DNA from: an uncultured Alphaproteobacteria bacterium
Lineage (GTDB): Bacteria > Pseudomonadota > Alphaproteobacteria > Minwuiales > Minwuiaceae
Direction: 5' to 3'
DNA: 9,301 nt
Assembly (NCBI GenBank): GCA_913064755.1
Contig: CAJYBQ010000085.1
Coordinates: forward strand, 1-9,301
A program made the position numbers and the translations under genes. Below the pieces are notes generated by a model, which searched no databases, was not told the origin of the DNA, and worked only from the letters and a program-made list of their open reading frames with translations. Positions 1 through 6,078 of this stretch are shown piece by piece; within the stretch, counting starts at the first letter, position 1; every line of letters begins with the position of its first letter.

Positions 1-510
1 CGGGTAGTAGAACTCGTAACCGCTTTCGCGCGAGAGGCGATTGCTACATCGCTTGCTACCCGTCGAGCGCCGCCGATCCTGCGCGTCGCCCTCGGTTTCG
101 ATCGTGGGTTCGGGCGCGCCGACCTGCTTGGCGAGCCCGCGATACACCTCGGCTTCCTCGGCGGATTCATTGTCTACACCGAGATAGAGCGGTGCAGGCG
201 CGTCATGGAAGAGCAGATGATGAATCAGTCCTGCCGCATCGTCGCGGTGGATCCGATTCGTGAAATGCTGTCCCGGCCGCAGCTTGAGACTGCCCTCGCG
301 CGCCCGATCAATCAGGCTCGTCCGACGCGGTCCGTAGATTCCACCGAGCCGCACCACGACGGACCGAATCCCACAGGGGGACCGAAGTCCTCCGGAGGCG
401 AGCCGTGTCTCGCCGCGCAACTGCGTCGCAAGGGTCGGCGACCCCCCGTCACCATGCGCACCCCGGCGCTGACCATAGAAGGCGGCACCCGAGGTCATCA
501 CGGGGCGGCT
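1..510 (-). CDS. NAD-dependent epimerase/dehydratase (SDR) family protein, C-terminal part only
   Basis: The minus-strand frame read from about 510 down to base 1 has no stop and carries the second half of an atypical SDR of the YeeZ-like type. Visible in order are MTSGAAFYGQ (start of the region usually written TSSxAVYGQ, holding the active-site Tyr), SPTLATQ, SVVVRLGGIYGPRR (core strand and GIYGP turn), HFTNRIHRDDAAG, PLYLGVDN, AEVYRGLA and KRCSN, then SGYEFYYP at the window edge. Family members are near 280-300 residues. Here the N-terminal Rossmann half with the GxxGxxG nucleotide-binding loop (about 100 residues) is missing upstream of 510, and the last 10-20 residues run off base 1. Bases 1-390 look like clean coding sequence. 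Between about 390 and 510 expected residues are replaced by Gly or Arg (for example TSG for TSS, and AHGDGGSPT where an acidic stretch is usual). The substrate cannot be inferred. The stretch looks foreign to the trpC operon next to it. Confidence 0.75.
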
Positions 511-534
511 CGGTGCCCGGCCCACGACCGCCCG

Positions 535-820
535 TCCTTCGCACTGCCCGCGCCGCCGCCCGACGAGACGAATCGCTTCGACGGCGACCCGCGCGCCGAG
601 GCGCTCGGGCGCTTCCTGTTCTTCGACCCAGCGCTGTCGCCGGACCGCCCCACCCCCTGCTCCCCGTGCCCCGACCCGGCGCTGCCCTGCAGCCACCGAC
701 AGCCCGCCGCCCTCGGGCCCGGCGCGGGGCGGCCGCCGCCGCCGCCCCCGCTGCACGGCCTGTGGCGGACTGCGTGGGTGGGCCGGGGGAGGGGGCCGGG
801 GGGCGTCTGCCCCCTGGTCG
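535..820 (+). pseudogene. Degenerate fragment of a MauG/cytochrome c peroxidase-like di-haem protein
   Basis: The plus-strand frame from 535 reads FALPAPPPDETNRF, then ALGRFLFFDPALSPD, then CSPCPDPAL, and later LHGLWRTAWVG. This follows the first haem region of the MauG/di-haem cytochrome c peroxidase family, where the usual pattern is LGxxLFFDxxLS, CxxCHDP, LGR, NTPxLxGLxR and LWS. The haem motif is damaged: both Cys are present (CSPC) but the axial His is Pro. The following residues are Pro/Arg/Gly-rich, and the final Trp-Ser (815-820) falls in another frame, so at least one frameshift lies between about 784 and 814. There is no start, signal peptide or second haem site, and the similarity stops where trpC begins. 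A functional product is very unlikely. It is either a real decayed gene piece or a stretch of poor-quality sequence. The family call rests on motif reading alone. Confidence 0.55.
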
Positions 821-1210
821 ATCATGGCCGCCCTGTCCGACGGCCAGGCGCAGGAACTGGAGGACGCGGCTGACCACTGGGGCATGGATGTGCTGGTGGA
901 AGTGCACGACGTGGCGGAACTTGAGCGGGCGCGAGCGAACCTGAAGAGCCGCCTGATCGGCATCAACAACCGCAACCTGAAGACCCTCGACGTCAGCCTG
1001 GAGACCACGATCCAGTGCGCCGCGGCCCTGCCCGCCGATTGCGTGGCGGTCAGCGAGAGCGGGCTTGGCGGACGGGCCGACCTGGACCGGATGGCGGCGG
1101 CCGGCTGTCGCAGCTTCCTGATCGGGGAAAGCCTGATGCGCCAGCCGGATGTGGCACAGGCCGTCTGCGACCTGCTGGACGACGGTACCGCCCTGCAGGC
1201 GGCATCCTGA
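821..1210 (+). CDS. trpC: Indole-3-glycerol phosphate synthase, C-terminal half (5' truncated)
   Basis: TrpC closes the indole ring of tryptophan, converting 1-(2-carboxyphenylamino)-1-deoxyribulose 5-phosphate to indole-3-glycerol phosphate, in the cytoplasm. The frame shows the second half of the TIM barrel: IMAALSDGQ at the junction, VLVEVHD (catalytic/binding Glu near 899-901), LIGINNRNL (Asn-Asn-Arg), AVSESGL (Glu-Ser-Gly) and FLIGESLM (phosphate-binding loop). About 129 residues remain of a usual 260-270. The N-terminal half, with the CEVKKASPS-type and DPYQ-type motifs, is absent, and the sequence before 821 is unrelated, so no genuine start exists; the ATG at 824 is internal to the family. 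The stop TGA at 1208-1210 is two bases before moaC. A trpC-moaC-moeA order is common in Alphaproteobacteria, so the 3' side is authentic and the break at about 820 is the anomaly. Confidence 0.93.
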   Translation: MMAALSDGQAQELEDAADHWGMDVLVEVHDVAELERARANLKSRLIGINNRNLKTLDVSLETTIQCAAALPADCVAVSESGLGGRADLDRMAAAGCRSFLIGESLMRQPDVAQAVCDLLDDGTALQAAS

Positions 1211-1212
1211 GC

Positions 1213-1692
1213 ATGGCCGGGTTCACCCACTTCGACGAAAGCGGTGCCGCGCGCATGGTCGATGTCGGCGACAAGGCGGAGACGGAGCGGTCCGCAACGG
1301 CGGAAGCCCGCATCACCATGCTGCCCGAGACCCTGGCCCTGGTCCGCGAAGGCCGGGCGAAGAAGGGCGACGTGCTGGGCGTTGCACGGCTGGCCGGGAT
1401 CATGGGGGCGAAGAAGACGCCGGACCTGATCCCGCTCTGCCACCCGCTGGCGCTGACCAACGTCGAACTGGACCTGGCCACCGAGGATGAACCCGTCCCC
1501 GCGATCGTCATCCGCGCCACCTGCAAGCTGCGCGGCAAGACCGGCGTGGAGATGGAAGCCCTGACCGCCGCGTCCATCGCCGCGCTGACGGTCTACGACA
1601 TGTGCAAGGCCGTGGACCGGGGCATGGTGATCGAGAACGTGCGGCTGCTGTTCAAGGACGGCGGCAAGTCCGGCCGCTACGAAGCCTCATGA
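1213..1692 (+). CDS. moaC: Cyclic pyranopterin monophosphate synthase MoaC
   Basis: MoaC converts 3',8-cyclo-7,8-dihydro-GTP, the product of MoaA, into cyclic pyranopterin monophosphate, the first stable intermediate of molybdenum cofactor synthesis; the family enzyme is a hexamer. The protein is 159 residues, normal for the family. Visible signatures are FTHFDESGAARMVDVGDK at the N-terminus, GAKKTPDLIPLCHPLALTNV (residues 66-84) and GVEMEALTAASIAALTVYDM followed by CKAVDRGM. Asp129 and Lys132 correspond to the catalytic Asp128 and Lys131 of the E. coli enzyme. The ATG at 1213 is chosen because it gives the family N-terminus and follows the trpC stop by 2 bp; the frame is open further upstream, but only inside trpC. 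A purine-rich AGGCGG lies about 11 bp upstream, a weak ribosome site, which suggests translational coupling to trpC. The stop overlaps the moeA start. Confidence 0.97.
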   Translation: MAGFTHFDESGAARMVDVGDKAETERSATAEARITMLPETLALVREGRAKKGDVLGVARLAGIMGAKKTPDLIPLCHPLALTNVELDLATEDEPVPAIVIRATCKLRGKTGVEMEALTAASIAALTVYDMCKAVDRGMVIENVRLLFKDGGKSGRYEAS

Positions 1693-2894
1693 TCCCGGTG
1701 ATCGAGGCGCGGCAGCGTATCCTGGCGCAGATGCCGCTGATGCCCGCCGAATGGGTGTCCATCGCCGAAGCCGATGGCCGCGTCCTCGCGGAACCGGCAA
1801 TCGCGCAACGCACCCAGCCCCCGGCGGACCTGTCGGCCATGGATGGCTATGCCGTCCTCGGGGCCGATGTGGCGCGCCCCGGCGCCAGCCTGACCCGTGT
1901 CGGCGAAGCCGCCGCCGGACATGCCCACGCCGGCGTCGTGAAACCGGGTGAATGCGTGCGCATCTTCACCGGCGCGCCCCTGCCCCCCGGCACCGACACC
2001 ATCCTGATCCAGGAAGATGCGGATGTTTCAGGGGACCGGGTGACCGCGCGCGAGGCGGTCAGGACCGGCACCTATGTCCGCCGTGCCGGGCTCGATTTCA
2101 GAACCGGTGAAACAGGCCTGGAACCGGGCCGTGATCTCAATCCGCGCGATCTCGGGCTGCTGGCGGCGATGAACGTGCCCTGGGTCGGCGTACGGCGCAG
2201 GCCGCGCATCGCCCTGCTGTCCACGGGGGACGAACTGGTCCGCCCGGGAGAGGCGCTGGGGCCAAACCAGATCGTGTCGTCCAACGCCATCTCGCTGGCT
2301 GCGCTGGTACGGCGTGCGGGGGCGGAACCGGTGGACATCGGCATCGCGCCGGATCGCCCGGAGGCACTGGCAGAGGCCGCGTCCCGCGCCGCCGGTTGCG
2401 ACATGCTGGTCACCCTTGGCGGCGCATCGGTCGGCGACCATGACCTGGTGCAGGACGTGCTGGCCGACGAAGGCCTGGCGCTGGATTTCTGGCGCATCGC
2501 CATGCGTCCCGGCAAGCCGCTGATGTTCGGCCGGTTCGGCGACGTGCGCCTGCTGGGCCTGCCCGGCAATCCCGTTTCCGCCGTTGTCTGCGGCCTGTTG
2601 TTCCTGCGACCGGCCATCCGCCAGATGCTCGGTGCAGACGACATCGAACCGCAGGTGCGGACCGCCAGGCTGGGCCGCGACCTGCCGGAGAACGACCGCC
2701 GCGAAGACTACCTGCGGAGCAAACTCGGCATCGACGCGGAAGGCACCGCGACCGTCACGCCGTTCGACCGCCAGGATTCATCCATGCTGCATGTGCTGTC
2801 CCGCGCCGGTGCACTCGCCATACGTGCGCCCCATGCCCCTGCCCTGGCGGCGGGCAGCCCGGTTTCCTTCATTCCCCTGACCGGCATGATCTGA
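1689..2894 (+). CDS. moeA: Molybdopterin molybdenumtransferase MoeA
   Basis: MoeA inserts molybdenum into adenylylated molybdopterin, with release of AMP, to form active molybdenum cofactor. It acts late in the pathway opened by MoaA/MoaC. The 401-residue length fits bacterial MoeA. Motifs in order are LSAMDGYAV (48-56), RIFTGAPLPPGTD (91-103) with ILIQED, LLSTGDELV (176-184), NQIVSSNA (193-200), LVTLGGASVGDHD (240-252, the MPT-binding MoCF/MogA-like domain), MRPGKPLMFG (272-281) and GLPGNPVSA (290-298). The C-terminal beta-barrel domain (about 325-401) is complete. The start is the ATG at 1689, whose last two bases are the first two of the moaC stop (ATGA overlap). No clear Shine-Dalgarno is seen, which again points to coupling. 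An in-frame extension into moaC exists but is not family sequence. No neighbouring molybdoenzyme or molybdate transporter is in the window. Confidence 0.97.
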   Translation: MIPVIEARQRILAQMPLMPAEWVSIAEADGRVLAEPAIAQRTQPPADLSAMDGYAVLGADVARPGASLTRVGEAAAGHAHAGVVKPGECVRIFTGAPLPPGTDTILIQEDADVSGDRVTAREAVRTGTYVRRAGLDFRTGETGLEPGRDLNPRDLGLLAAMNVPWVGVRRRPRIALLSTGDELVRPGEALGPNQIVSSNAISLAALVRRAGAEPVDIGIAPDRPEALAEAASRAAGCDMLVTLGGASVGDHDLVQDVLADEGLALDFWRIAMRPGKPLMFGRFGDVRLLGLPGNPVSAVVCGLLFLRPAIRQMLGADDIEPQVRTARLGRDLPENDRREDYLRSKLGIDAEGTATVTPFDRQDSSMLHVLSRAGALAIRAPHAPALAAGSPVSFIPLTGMI

Positions 2895-2912
2895 CCTTCC
2901 GTCACCTGGCCG

Positions 2913-2932
2913 ACCCGGTCCCAACGCCGGGT
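2913..2932 (+). terminator. Weak hairpin after moeA, possible end of the trpC-moaC-moeA transcript
   Basis: ACCCGG (2913-2918) pairs with CCGGGT (2927-2932) around an 8-base loop, 18 bases after the moeA stop. The stem is only 6 bp and no T-run follows, so it is at best a weak or Rho-assisted terminator. Confidence 0.3.
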
Positions 2933-2940
2933 TGAAACAG

Positions 2941-2955
2941 GAACATTGACGGAAT
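2941..2955 (+). promoter_or_regulatory. Possible second, imperfect LexA box (GAAC-N7-GAAT)
   Basis: GAAC at 2941-2944 is followed after seven bases by GAAT at 2952-2955, one mismatch from the perfect operator, with its centre 19 bp upstream of the perfect box. It overlaps the -35 element. Two adjacent boxes could allow cooperative or graded repression, but one-mismatch copies also occur by chance. Confidence 0.35.
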
Positions 2956-2974
2956 TTGGGAACTTTCATAGAAC
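2946..2974 (+). promoter_or_regulatory. Predicted lexA promoter (TTGACG-N17-TAGAAC)
   Basis: TTGACG at 2946-2951 matches the -35 consensus at five of six positions. TAGAAC at 2969-2974 matches the -10 at four of six, with the ideal 17-bp spacer. The predicted transcript would start near 2980 and carry an untranslated leader of roughly 125 bases. The LexA operator at 2960-2974 covers the spacer end and the whole -10 element, the position expected for steric repression. I infer this from consensus only. Confidence 0.6.
2960..2974 (+). promoter_or_regulatory. LexA operator (SOS box, GAAC-N7-GAAC)
   Basis: GAAC TTTCATA GAAC is an exact match to the alphaproteobacterial LexA-binding direct repeat (GAAC-N7-GAAC, or GTTC-N7-GTTC on the other strand). 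It lies 130 bp upstream of the lexA start and inside the predicted promoter, so lexA is very probably autoregulated and induced by DNA damage when LexA cleaves itself. A second, imperfect copy lies just upstream at 2941-2955. Confidence 0.85.
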
Positions 2975-3104
2975 ATAAGCGGTCTAACCGGGTGATTCGT
3001 TTTGGGTTTCCGCCCAGCAGGATTCGCATCGCGGTCGGACAACATTGCAACGCATGTGACCTGAACGACATCCAGGGCAACGTGCTTTCAGCGGGGGGAC
3101 CGCC

Positions 3105-3833
3105 ATGCTGACCCGGAAACAGCACGAACTGCTTCTGTTCGTGGACACGCACCTGAACAAGAACGGTGTCTCGCCGTCCTTCGACGAGATGAAGGACGCC
3201 CTGAACCTGAAGTCCAAGTCCGGTATCCACCGCCTGATCACGGCGCTGGAGGAACGGGGTTTCATCCGTCGCCTGCCGCATCGCGCCCGCGCGCTGGAGG
3301 TCCTGCGACTGCCCGATGCCGCGACACCGGCGGGCCGCCGCGCGTCGGGTGAACCGGTGTTGAGCCACGGGGCATTCCGCCCGACGGTGGTCAACAATCA
3401 GGACCTGCCGCTGTCATCCGCGCCACCGCCCGCATCGCGCACAGCCAGTGATACCGTCAGCCTGCCGCTGTATGGCCGGATCGCCGCCGGTACGCCGATC
3501 GAGGCGCTGCGGGACCATTCCAGCTATGTCGACGTGCCGTCTCACATGGTTGGCCGGGGGGAGCATTACGCCCTGGAAGTTGCCGGTGATTCGATGATCA
3601 ACGCCGGTATCCTGGATGGCGACACCGTCATCATCGAACGGGGCGACATGGCCGACAACGGCAGCGTCGTCGTGGCGCTGGTGGAAGGGGAGGAAGTGAC
3701 CCTGAAACGTCTCCGCCGCCGCAGCAACGCCATCGCGCTGGAGCCGGAGAACCCCGACTACGAGACCCGCATCTACCGCCCCGACCAGGTCAGGGTGCAG
3801 GGACGGCTCGTGGCCCTGTTCCGCCAGTACTGA
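3105..3833 (+). CDS. lexA: LexA repressor / SOS self-cleaving peptidase S24
   Basis: LexA represses the SOS genes and is inactivated when RecA-ssDNA filaments stimulate its autocleavage. The N-terminus (MLTRKQHELLLFVDTHL) and residues 23-68 form the winged helix-turn-helix (SPSFDEMKDALNL, SGIHRLITALEERGFIRRL). A long, low-complexity linker with many Pro, Ala and Ser (about 72-118) follows. The C-terminal S24 domain has PLYGRIAAGTPIEA with the scissile Ala128-Gly129, then EVAGDSM with the nucleophile Ser163, and EVTLKRL with the general-base Lys201. All three elements are intact, so the protein should be cleavable. At 242 residues it is longer than E. coli LexA (202); the extra length is in the linker, as is usual in Alphaproteobacteria. 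The ATG at 3105 has a GGGGGA ribosome site 5-6 bases upstream. It has its own promoter with a LexA box and ends in an inverted repeat shared with convergent comEC. Confidence 0.97.
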   Translation: MLTRKQHELLLFVDTHLNKNGVSPSFDEMKDALNLKSKSGIHRLITALEERGFIRRLPHRARALEVLRLPDAATPAGRRASGEPVLSHGAFRPTVVNNQDLPLSSAPPPASRTASDTVSLPLYGRIAAGTPIEALRDHSSYVDVPSHMVGRGEHYALEVAGDSMINAGILDGDTVIIERGDMADNGSVVVALVEGEEVTLKRLRRRSNAIALEPENPDYETRIYRPDQVRVQGRLVALFRQY

Positions 3834-3854
3834 GCGGCCTGCCTCAGTACCTGG
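3824..3854. terminator. Inverted repeat spanning the lexA and comEC stop codons, possible bidirectional terminator
   Basis: GTACTGAG (3827-3834) and CTCAGTAC (3843-3850) are perfect 8-bp arms around the 8-base loop CGGCCTGC. With one bulged C at 3851, CCA (3824-3826) and TGG (3852-3854) extend the stem to 11 bp. It sits between two convergent genes 10 bp apart, so transcripts from either side would form the same hairpin. No T-run is present on either strand, so strict intrinsic termination is uncertain. The TGA of lexA and the TGA of comEC lie in opposite arms. Confidence 0.5.
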
Positions 3855-6042
3855 CCCAGTACCAGTCCTTGCGCGGGGTCGGTCGCCAGACCCATGGCCG
3901 TTGCCCGCGCTGACCATTGACCGATCGCACCACTGGTCCCCGGTCCGGCGAAAGATGCAGGACATGCGGCCCGTCGCGCCAGAGATCGAAGGTATCCACG
4001 ACGACACGGGCTGACGGGCAACGCCCGGCGACCGGAACCGTGGCGATGACGATGTCGGCGCGGCCGCAATCCTCGTCCACCGCGCGTGGATCGTTCGGCA
4101 GGGCGATCATCCAGCCGTCGCGGCGCAGGATGCAGCCCAGCAGATCGCAGCGCAGGTCGCCGTCGACGCTTGCCCCGTCGTGGGGCCAGCTTGCTGTCGG
4201 CGCGACCTCTCCCATGCGCGCCAGCCATTGCGCCGCCACGAACTTCTCGCGTCGGGTGGAGGAGACAAGCAATCCCCCCGCCTGCGTGGTCACCCCGGTC
4301 AGACGCCCGTCGCCGGTGATGCGCAGCAACGGCGGTTCGGCCATGTAGGGCGTTGCCATGCCGATGAAGACCGGCACCCAGCCGAGCAATCGCCAGCCCC
4401 CGGACAAGAGACACAGCCACAACCCGCCCAGGGTCACGGCCAGCAGACCGGCGGCAGGCATGGCCGGCACCAGCCGCACCGCCCCGTCCAGGTCGGCCAC
4501 CCGATGCGCGATTGCCAGGATCAGGTCGATCCCCTGCCCCATGGCCCATAGCGGCAGCTGTTCCAGCCCGAGCGGCATGGCGAGGATCGACAGGGTGCCG
4601 GCGGGCATGACCCAGAACGCCATGACGGGCACCGCGGCCAGGTTGGCCAGGACGCCGTAGTCCGCGACCCGGCCGAAGTGATAGATGGCGAAGGGCGCGG
4701 TGGCGAGACCGGCAATCACCGTCGTCATGCCGACGCCGACCAGGTAGATCAGAAGCCGCATCGGCACGCTGGTATCGCGTGTCCGCCGCAACATGCGGTC
4801 GCCGTATCGTTCATAGACCGCGACCAGCGCCACCACGGCAGCGAAGGACATCTGGAAACCCGGCTCCAGCAGCCCTTCCGGCGTCATGGCCAGCACGACC
4901 AGGGCAGCAAGTGCCACGGTGCGCAGCGAAATGGCTCGGCGATCGGTCAAGACGGCCAGCATGACCAGTGCCACCATGACGAATGCCCGGATCGTCGGTA
5001 CCGATCCGCCGGTCAGCAGCAGGTAGGCCAGCGCCCCCGCCAGGGCGGCAACCGCGGCGATCTTCTTGATCGGATACCGCAGTGCCACGGCGGGGCGCAG
5101 CGCCAGCCCCAGCCGGATCAGCCAGAACAGGAAACCGCTGACCAGGCCCATGTGCAGCCCCGAGATCGCGAGAAGATGCGCCAGGCCGGCGTCCCGCAGA
5201 GCCGCGGTATCATCGGCGGGGATGCCGCCACGCTCCCCCACCAGCAGGGCCACGGCAACGCCACCGGACGCGGTATCGAGCGTCGCGCGGATCCGTTCCG
5301 TCAACAGGTCGCGCAGTTGTGCAATCGGTTGTGACATCGCGCCACCGGCAGCCACGACCGTCACCGGTCCCATGGCATAGCCGTTGGCACCGATGCCGCG
5401 ATAGAAGGCATAGCGCTGGAAATCGAATGCGCCGGGCTCGACGGGTGGTGACGGGGGCAACAGGGTCGCGCGAACCGAGATGCGGTCCCCGGCCAGGGCA
5501 TCATCGCCGGACGTGCGGACCGTGAATCGAACCAGGCGTGGCAGGTCCGCCGCCTTCAACCCGGCGAAGCCGTCGGCCCGGACCGTCAGCCGGGTATCGC
5601 TCTCACGCAGTTCCCTGCGAACGACGGTGCCGGAAAGCTCGGCCGGACCGATCTCCGCCGGCAGGACGGGGGCGGTGATGATGTCCGTGCGGATCGTCGC
5701 GGCAACAAGGCCGAGCGCGACCATGGCGAACGCCAGTGAGCCGCGGGCCGCCCTGGTGTGCCGCAACTGCCATGCAGCGAACAGTGCCAGCAGGCCGATG
5801 ACCGCAACCACCGGGCGTTCCGGCTCCACATCCAGTGCGAAATAGCCGCCGATTCCCGCTCCGAACAGCACCGGCAACCAGAAGAACAGCCGCGCGCCCT
5901 CGCGGGCGAGAGCGTCGGAGACGGAATCGAGCGGATGGGCCAGAACCGTACCGGTCATGGCAGCAAACAGCGTCAGTCGTCTCGTCACCCGCCGGGCGAT
6001 GTGATACATGACCGCTTCCCAGGTGGACACCACGTCCACCAT
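3844..6042 (-). CDS. comEC: ComEC/Rec2-family DNA-uptake channel, inner membrane
   Basis: ComEC is the multi-pass membrane protein that carries single-stranded transforming DNA across the inner membrane. From the start used here (732 residues), several hydrophobic helices (LFFWLPVLFGAGIGG, PVVAVIGLLALFAAW and others) precede a soluble DUF4131-like region (about 125-230). The Competence domain has LAHLLAISGLHMG (287-299), GGSVPTIRA (345-353), DRRAISLR (367-374) and PGFQMSFAA (394-402), plus further helices to about 560. The C-terminal 150 residues carry CDLLGC (632-637) and EDCGRADIVI (657-666) but no HxHxDH, so the metallo-beta-lactamase domain of Gram-positive and many gammaproteobacterial ComECs is absent. 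The start is uncertain: ATG at 6042 (AAGG upstream), 6009 or 5958. An even longer frame from 6186 would overlap gltX and is rejected. Natural competence is not proven by this gene alone. Confidence 0.92.
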   Translation of the reverse strand: MVDVVSTWEAVMYHIARRVTRRLTLFAAMTGTVLAHPLDSVSDALAREGARLFFWLPVLFGAGIGGYFALDVEPERPVVAVIGLLALFAAWQLRHTRAARGSLAFAMVALGLVAATIRTDIITAPVLPAEIGPAELSGTVVRRELRESDTRLTVRADGFAGLKAADLPRLVRFTVRTSGDDALAGDRISVRATLLPPSPPVEPGAFDFQRYAFYRGIGANGYAMGPVTVVAAGGAMSQPIAQLRDLLTERIRATLDTASGGVAVALLVGERGGIPADDTAALRDAGLAHLLAISGLHMGLVSGFLFWLIRLGLALRPAVALRYPIKKIAAVAALAGALAYLLLTGGSVPTIRAFVMVALVMLAVLTDRRAISLRTVALAALVVLAMTPEGLLEPGFQMSFAAVVALVAVYERYGDRMLRRTRDTSVPMRLLIYLVGVGMTTVIAGLATAPFAIYHFGRVADYGVLANLAAVPVMAFWVMPAGTLSILAMPLGLEQLPLWAMGQGIDLILAIAHRVADLDGAVRLVPAMPAAGLLAVTLGGLWLCLLSGGWRLLGWVPVFIGMATPYMAEPPLLRITGDGRLTGVTTQAGGLLVSSTRREKFVAAQWLARMGEVAPTASWPHDGASVDGDLRCDLLGCILRRDGWMIALPNDPRAVDEDCGRADIVIATVPVAGRCPSARVVVDTFDLWRDGPHVLHLSPDRGPVVRSVNGQRGQRPWVWRPTPRKDWYWARY
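6022..6040. promoter_or_regulatory. 7-bp inverted repeat between comEC and gltX, possible operator
   Basis: GGTGGAC (6022-6028) and GTCCACC (6034-6040) are perfect inverted arms separated by ACCAC. On the plus strand the repeat overlaps TGGACA (6024-6029), a five-of-six match to a -35 hexamer, with a poor -10 candidate TATGTC at 6049-6054. If comEC starts at 6009 or 5958 the repeat is wholly intergenic; if it starts at 6042 it also encodes the first residues of ComEC. No regulator is assigned. Confidence 0.35.
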
Positions 6043-6078
6043 GGACCTTATGTCTTTCTGCCTACAGGAGAAACACCG

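Noticed and set aside
1..62. Short repeats at the left edge (CGGGTAG at 1-7 inverted at 56-62; TTGCTAC at 41-47 and 53-59)
   Set aside because: They lie inside the SDR reading frame and are 7 bp long. With no partner copies elsewhere in the window they do not support a mobile-element end.
205..873. A 222-residue plus-strand open frame covering the left region
   Set aside because: Its first part is antisense to the SDR fragment and only the stretch from about 535 resembles a real family (MauG). Its end runs out of frame into trpC. It is a composite reading, not one gene.
2072..2644. Minus-strand frame opposite moeA
   Set aside because: It is Arg/Ser/Pro-rich shadow sequence against a fully conserved MoeA.
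3834..6042. lexA and comEC as one functional SOS/competence unit
   Set aside because: The genes are convergent with separate promoters, and no LexA box was seen near the comEC start, so adjacency alone does not show co-regulation.
5758..6078. Upstream extension of gltX
   Set aside because: It is antisense to comEC, is Gln/His/Arg-rich, and the family start with its AGGAG site is at 6079.
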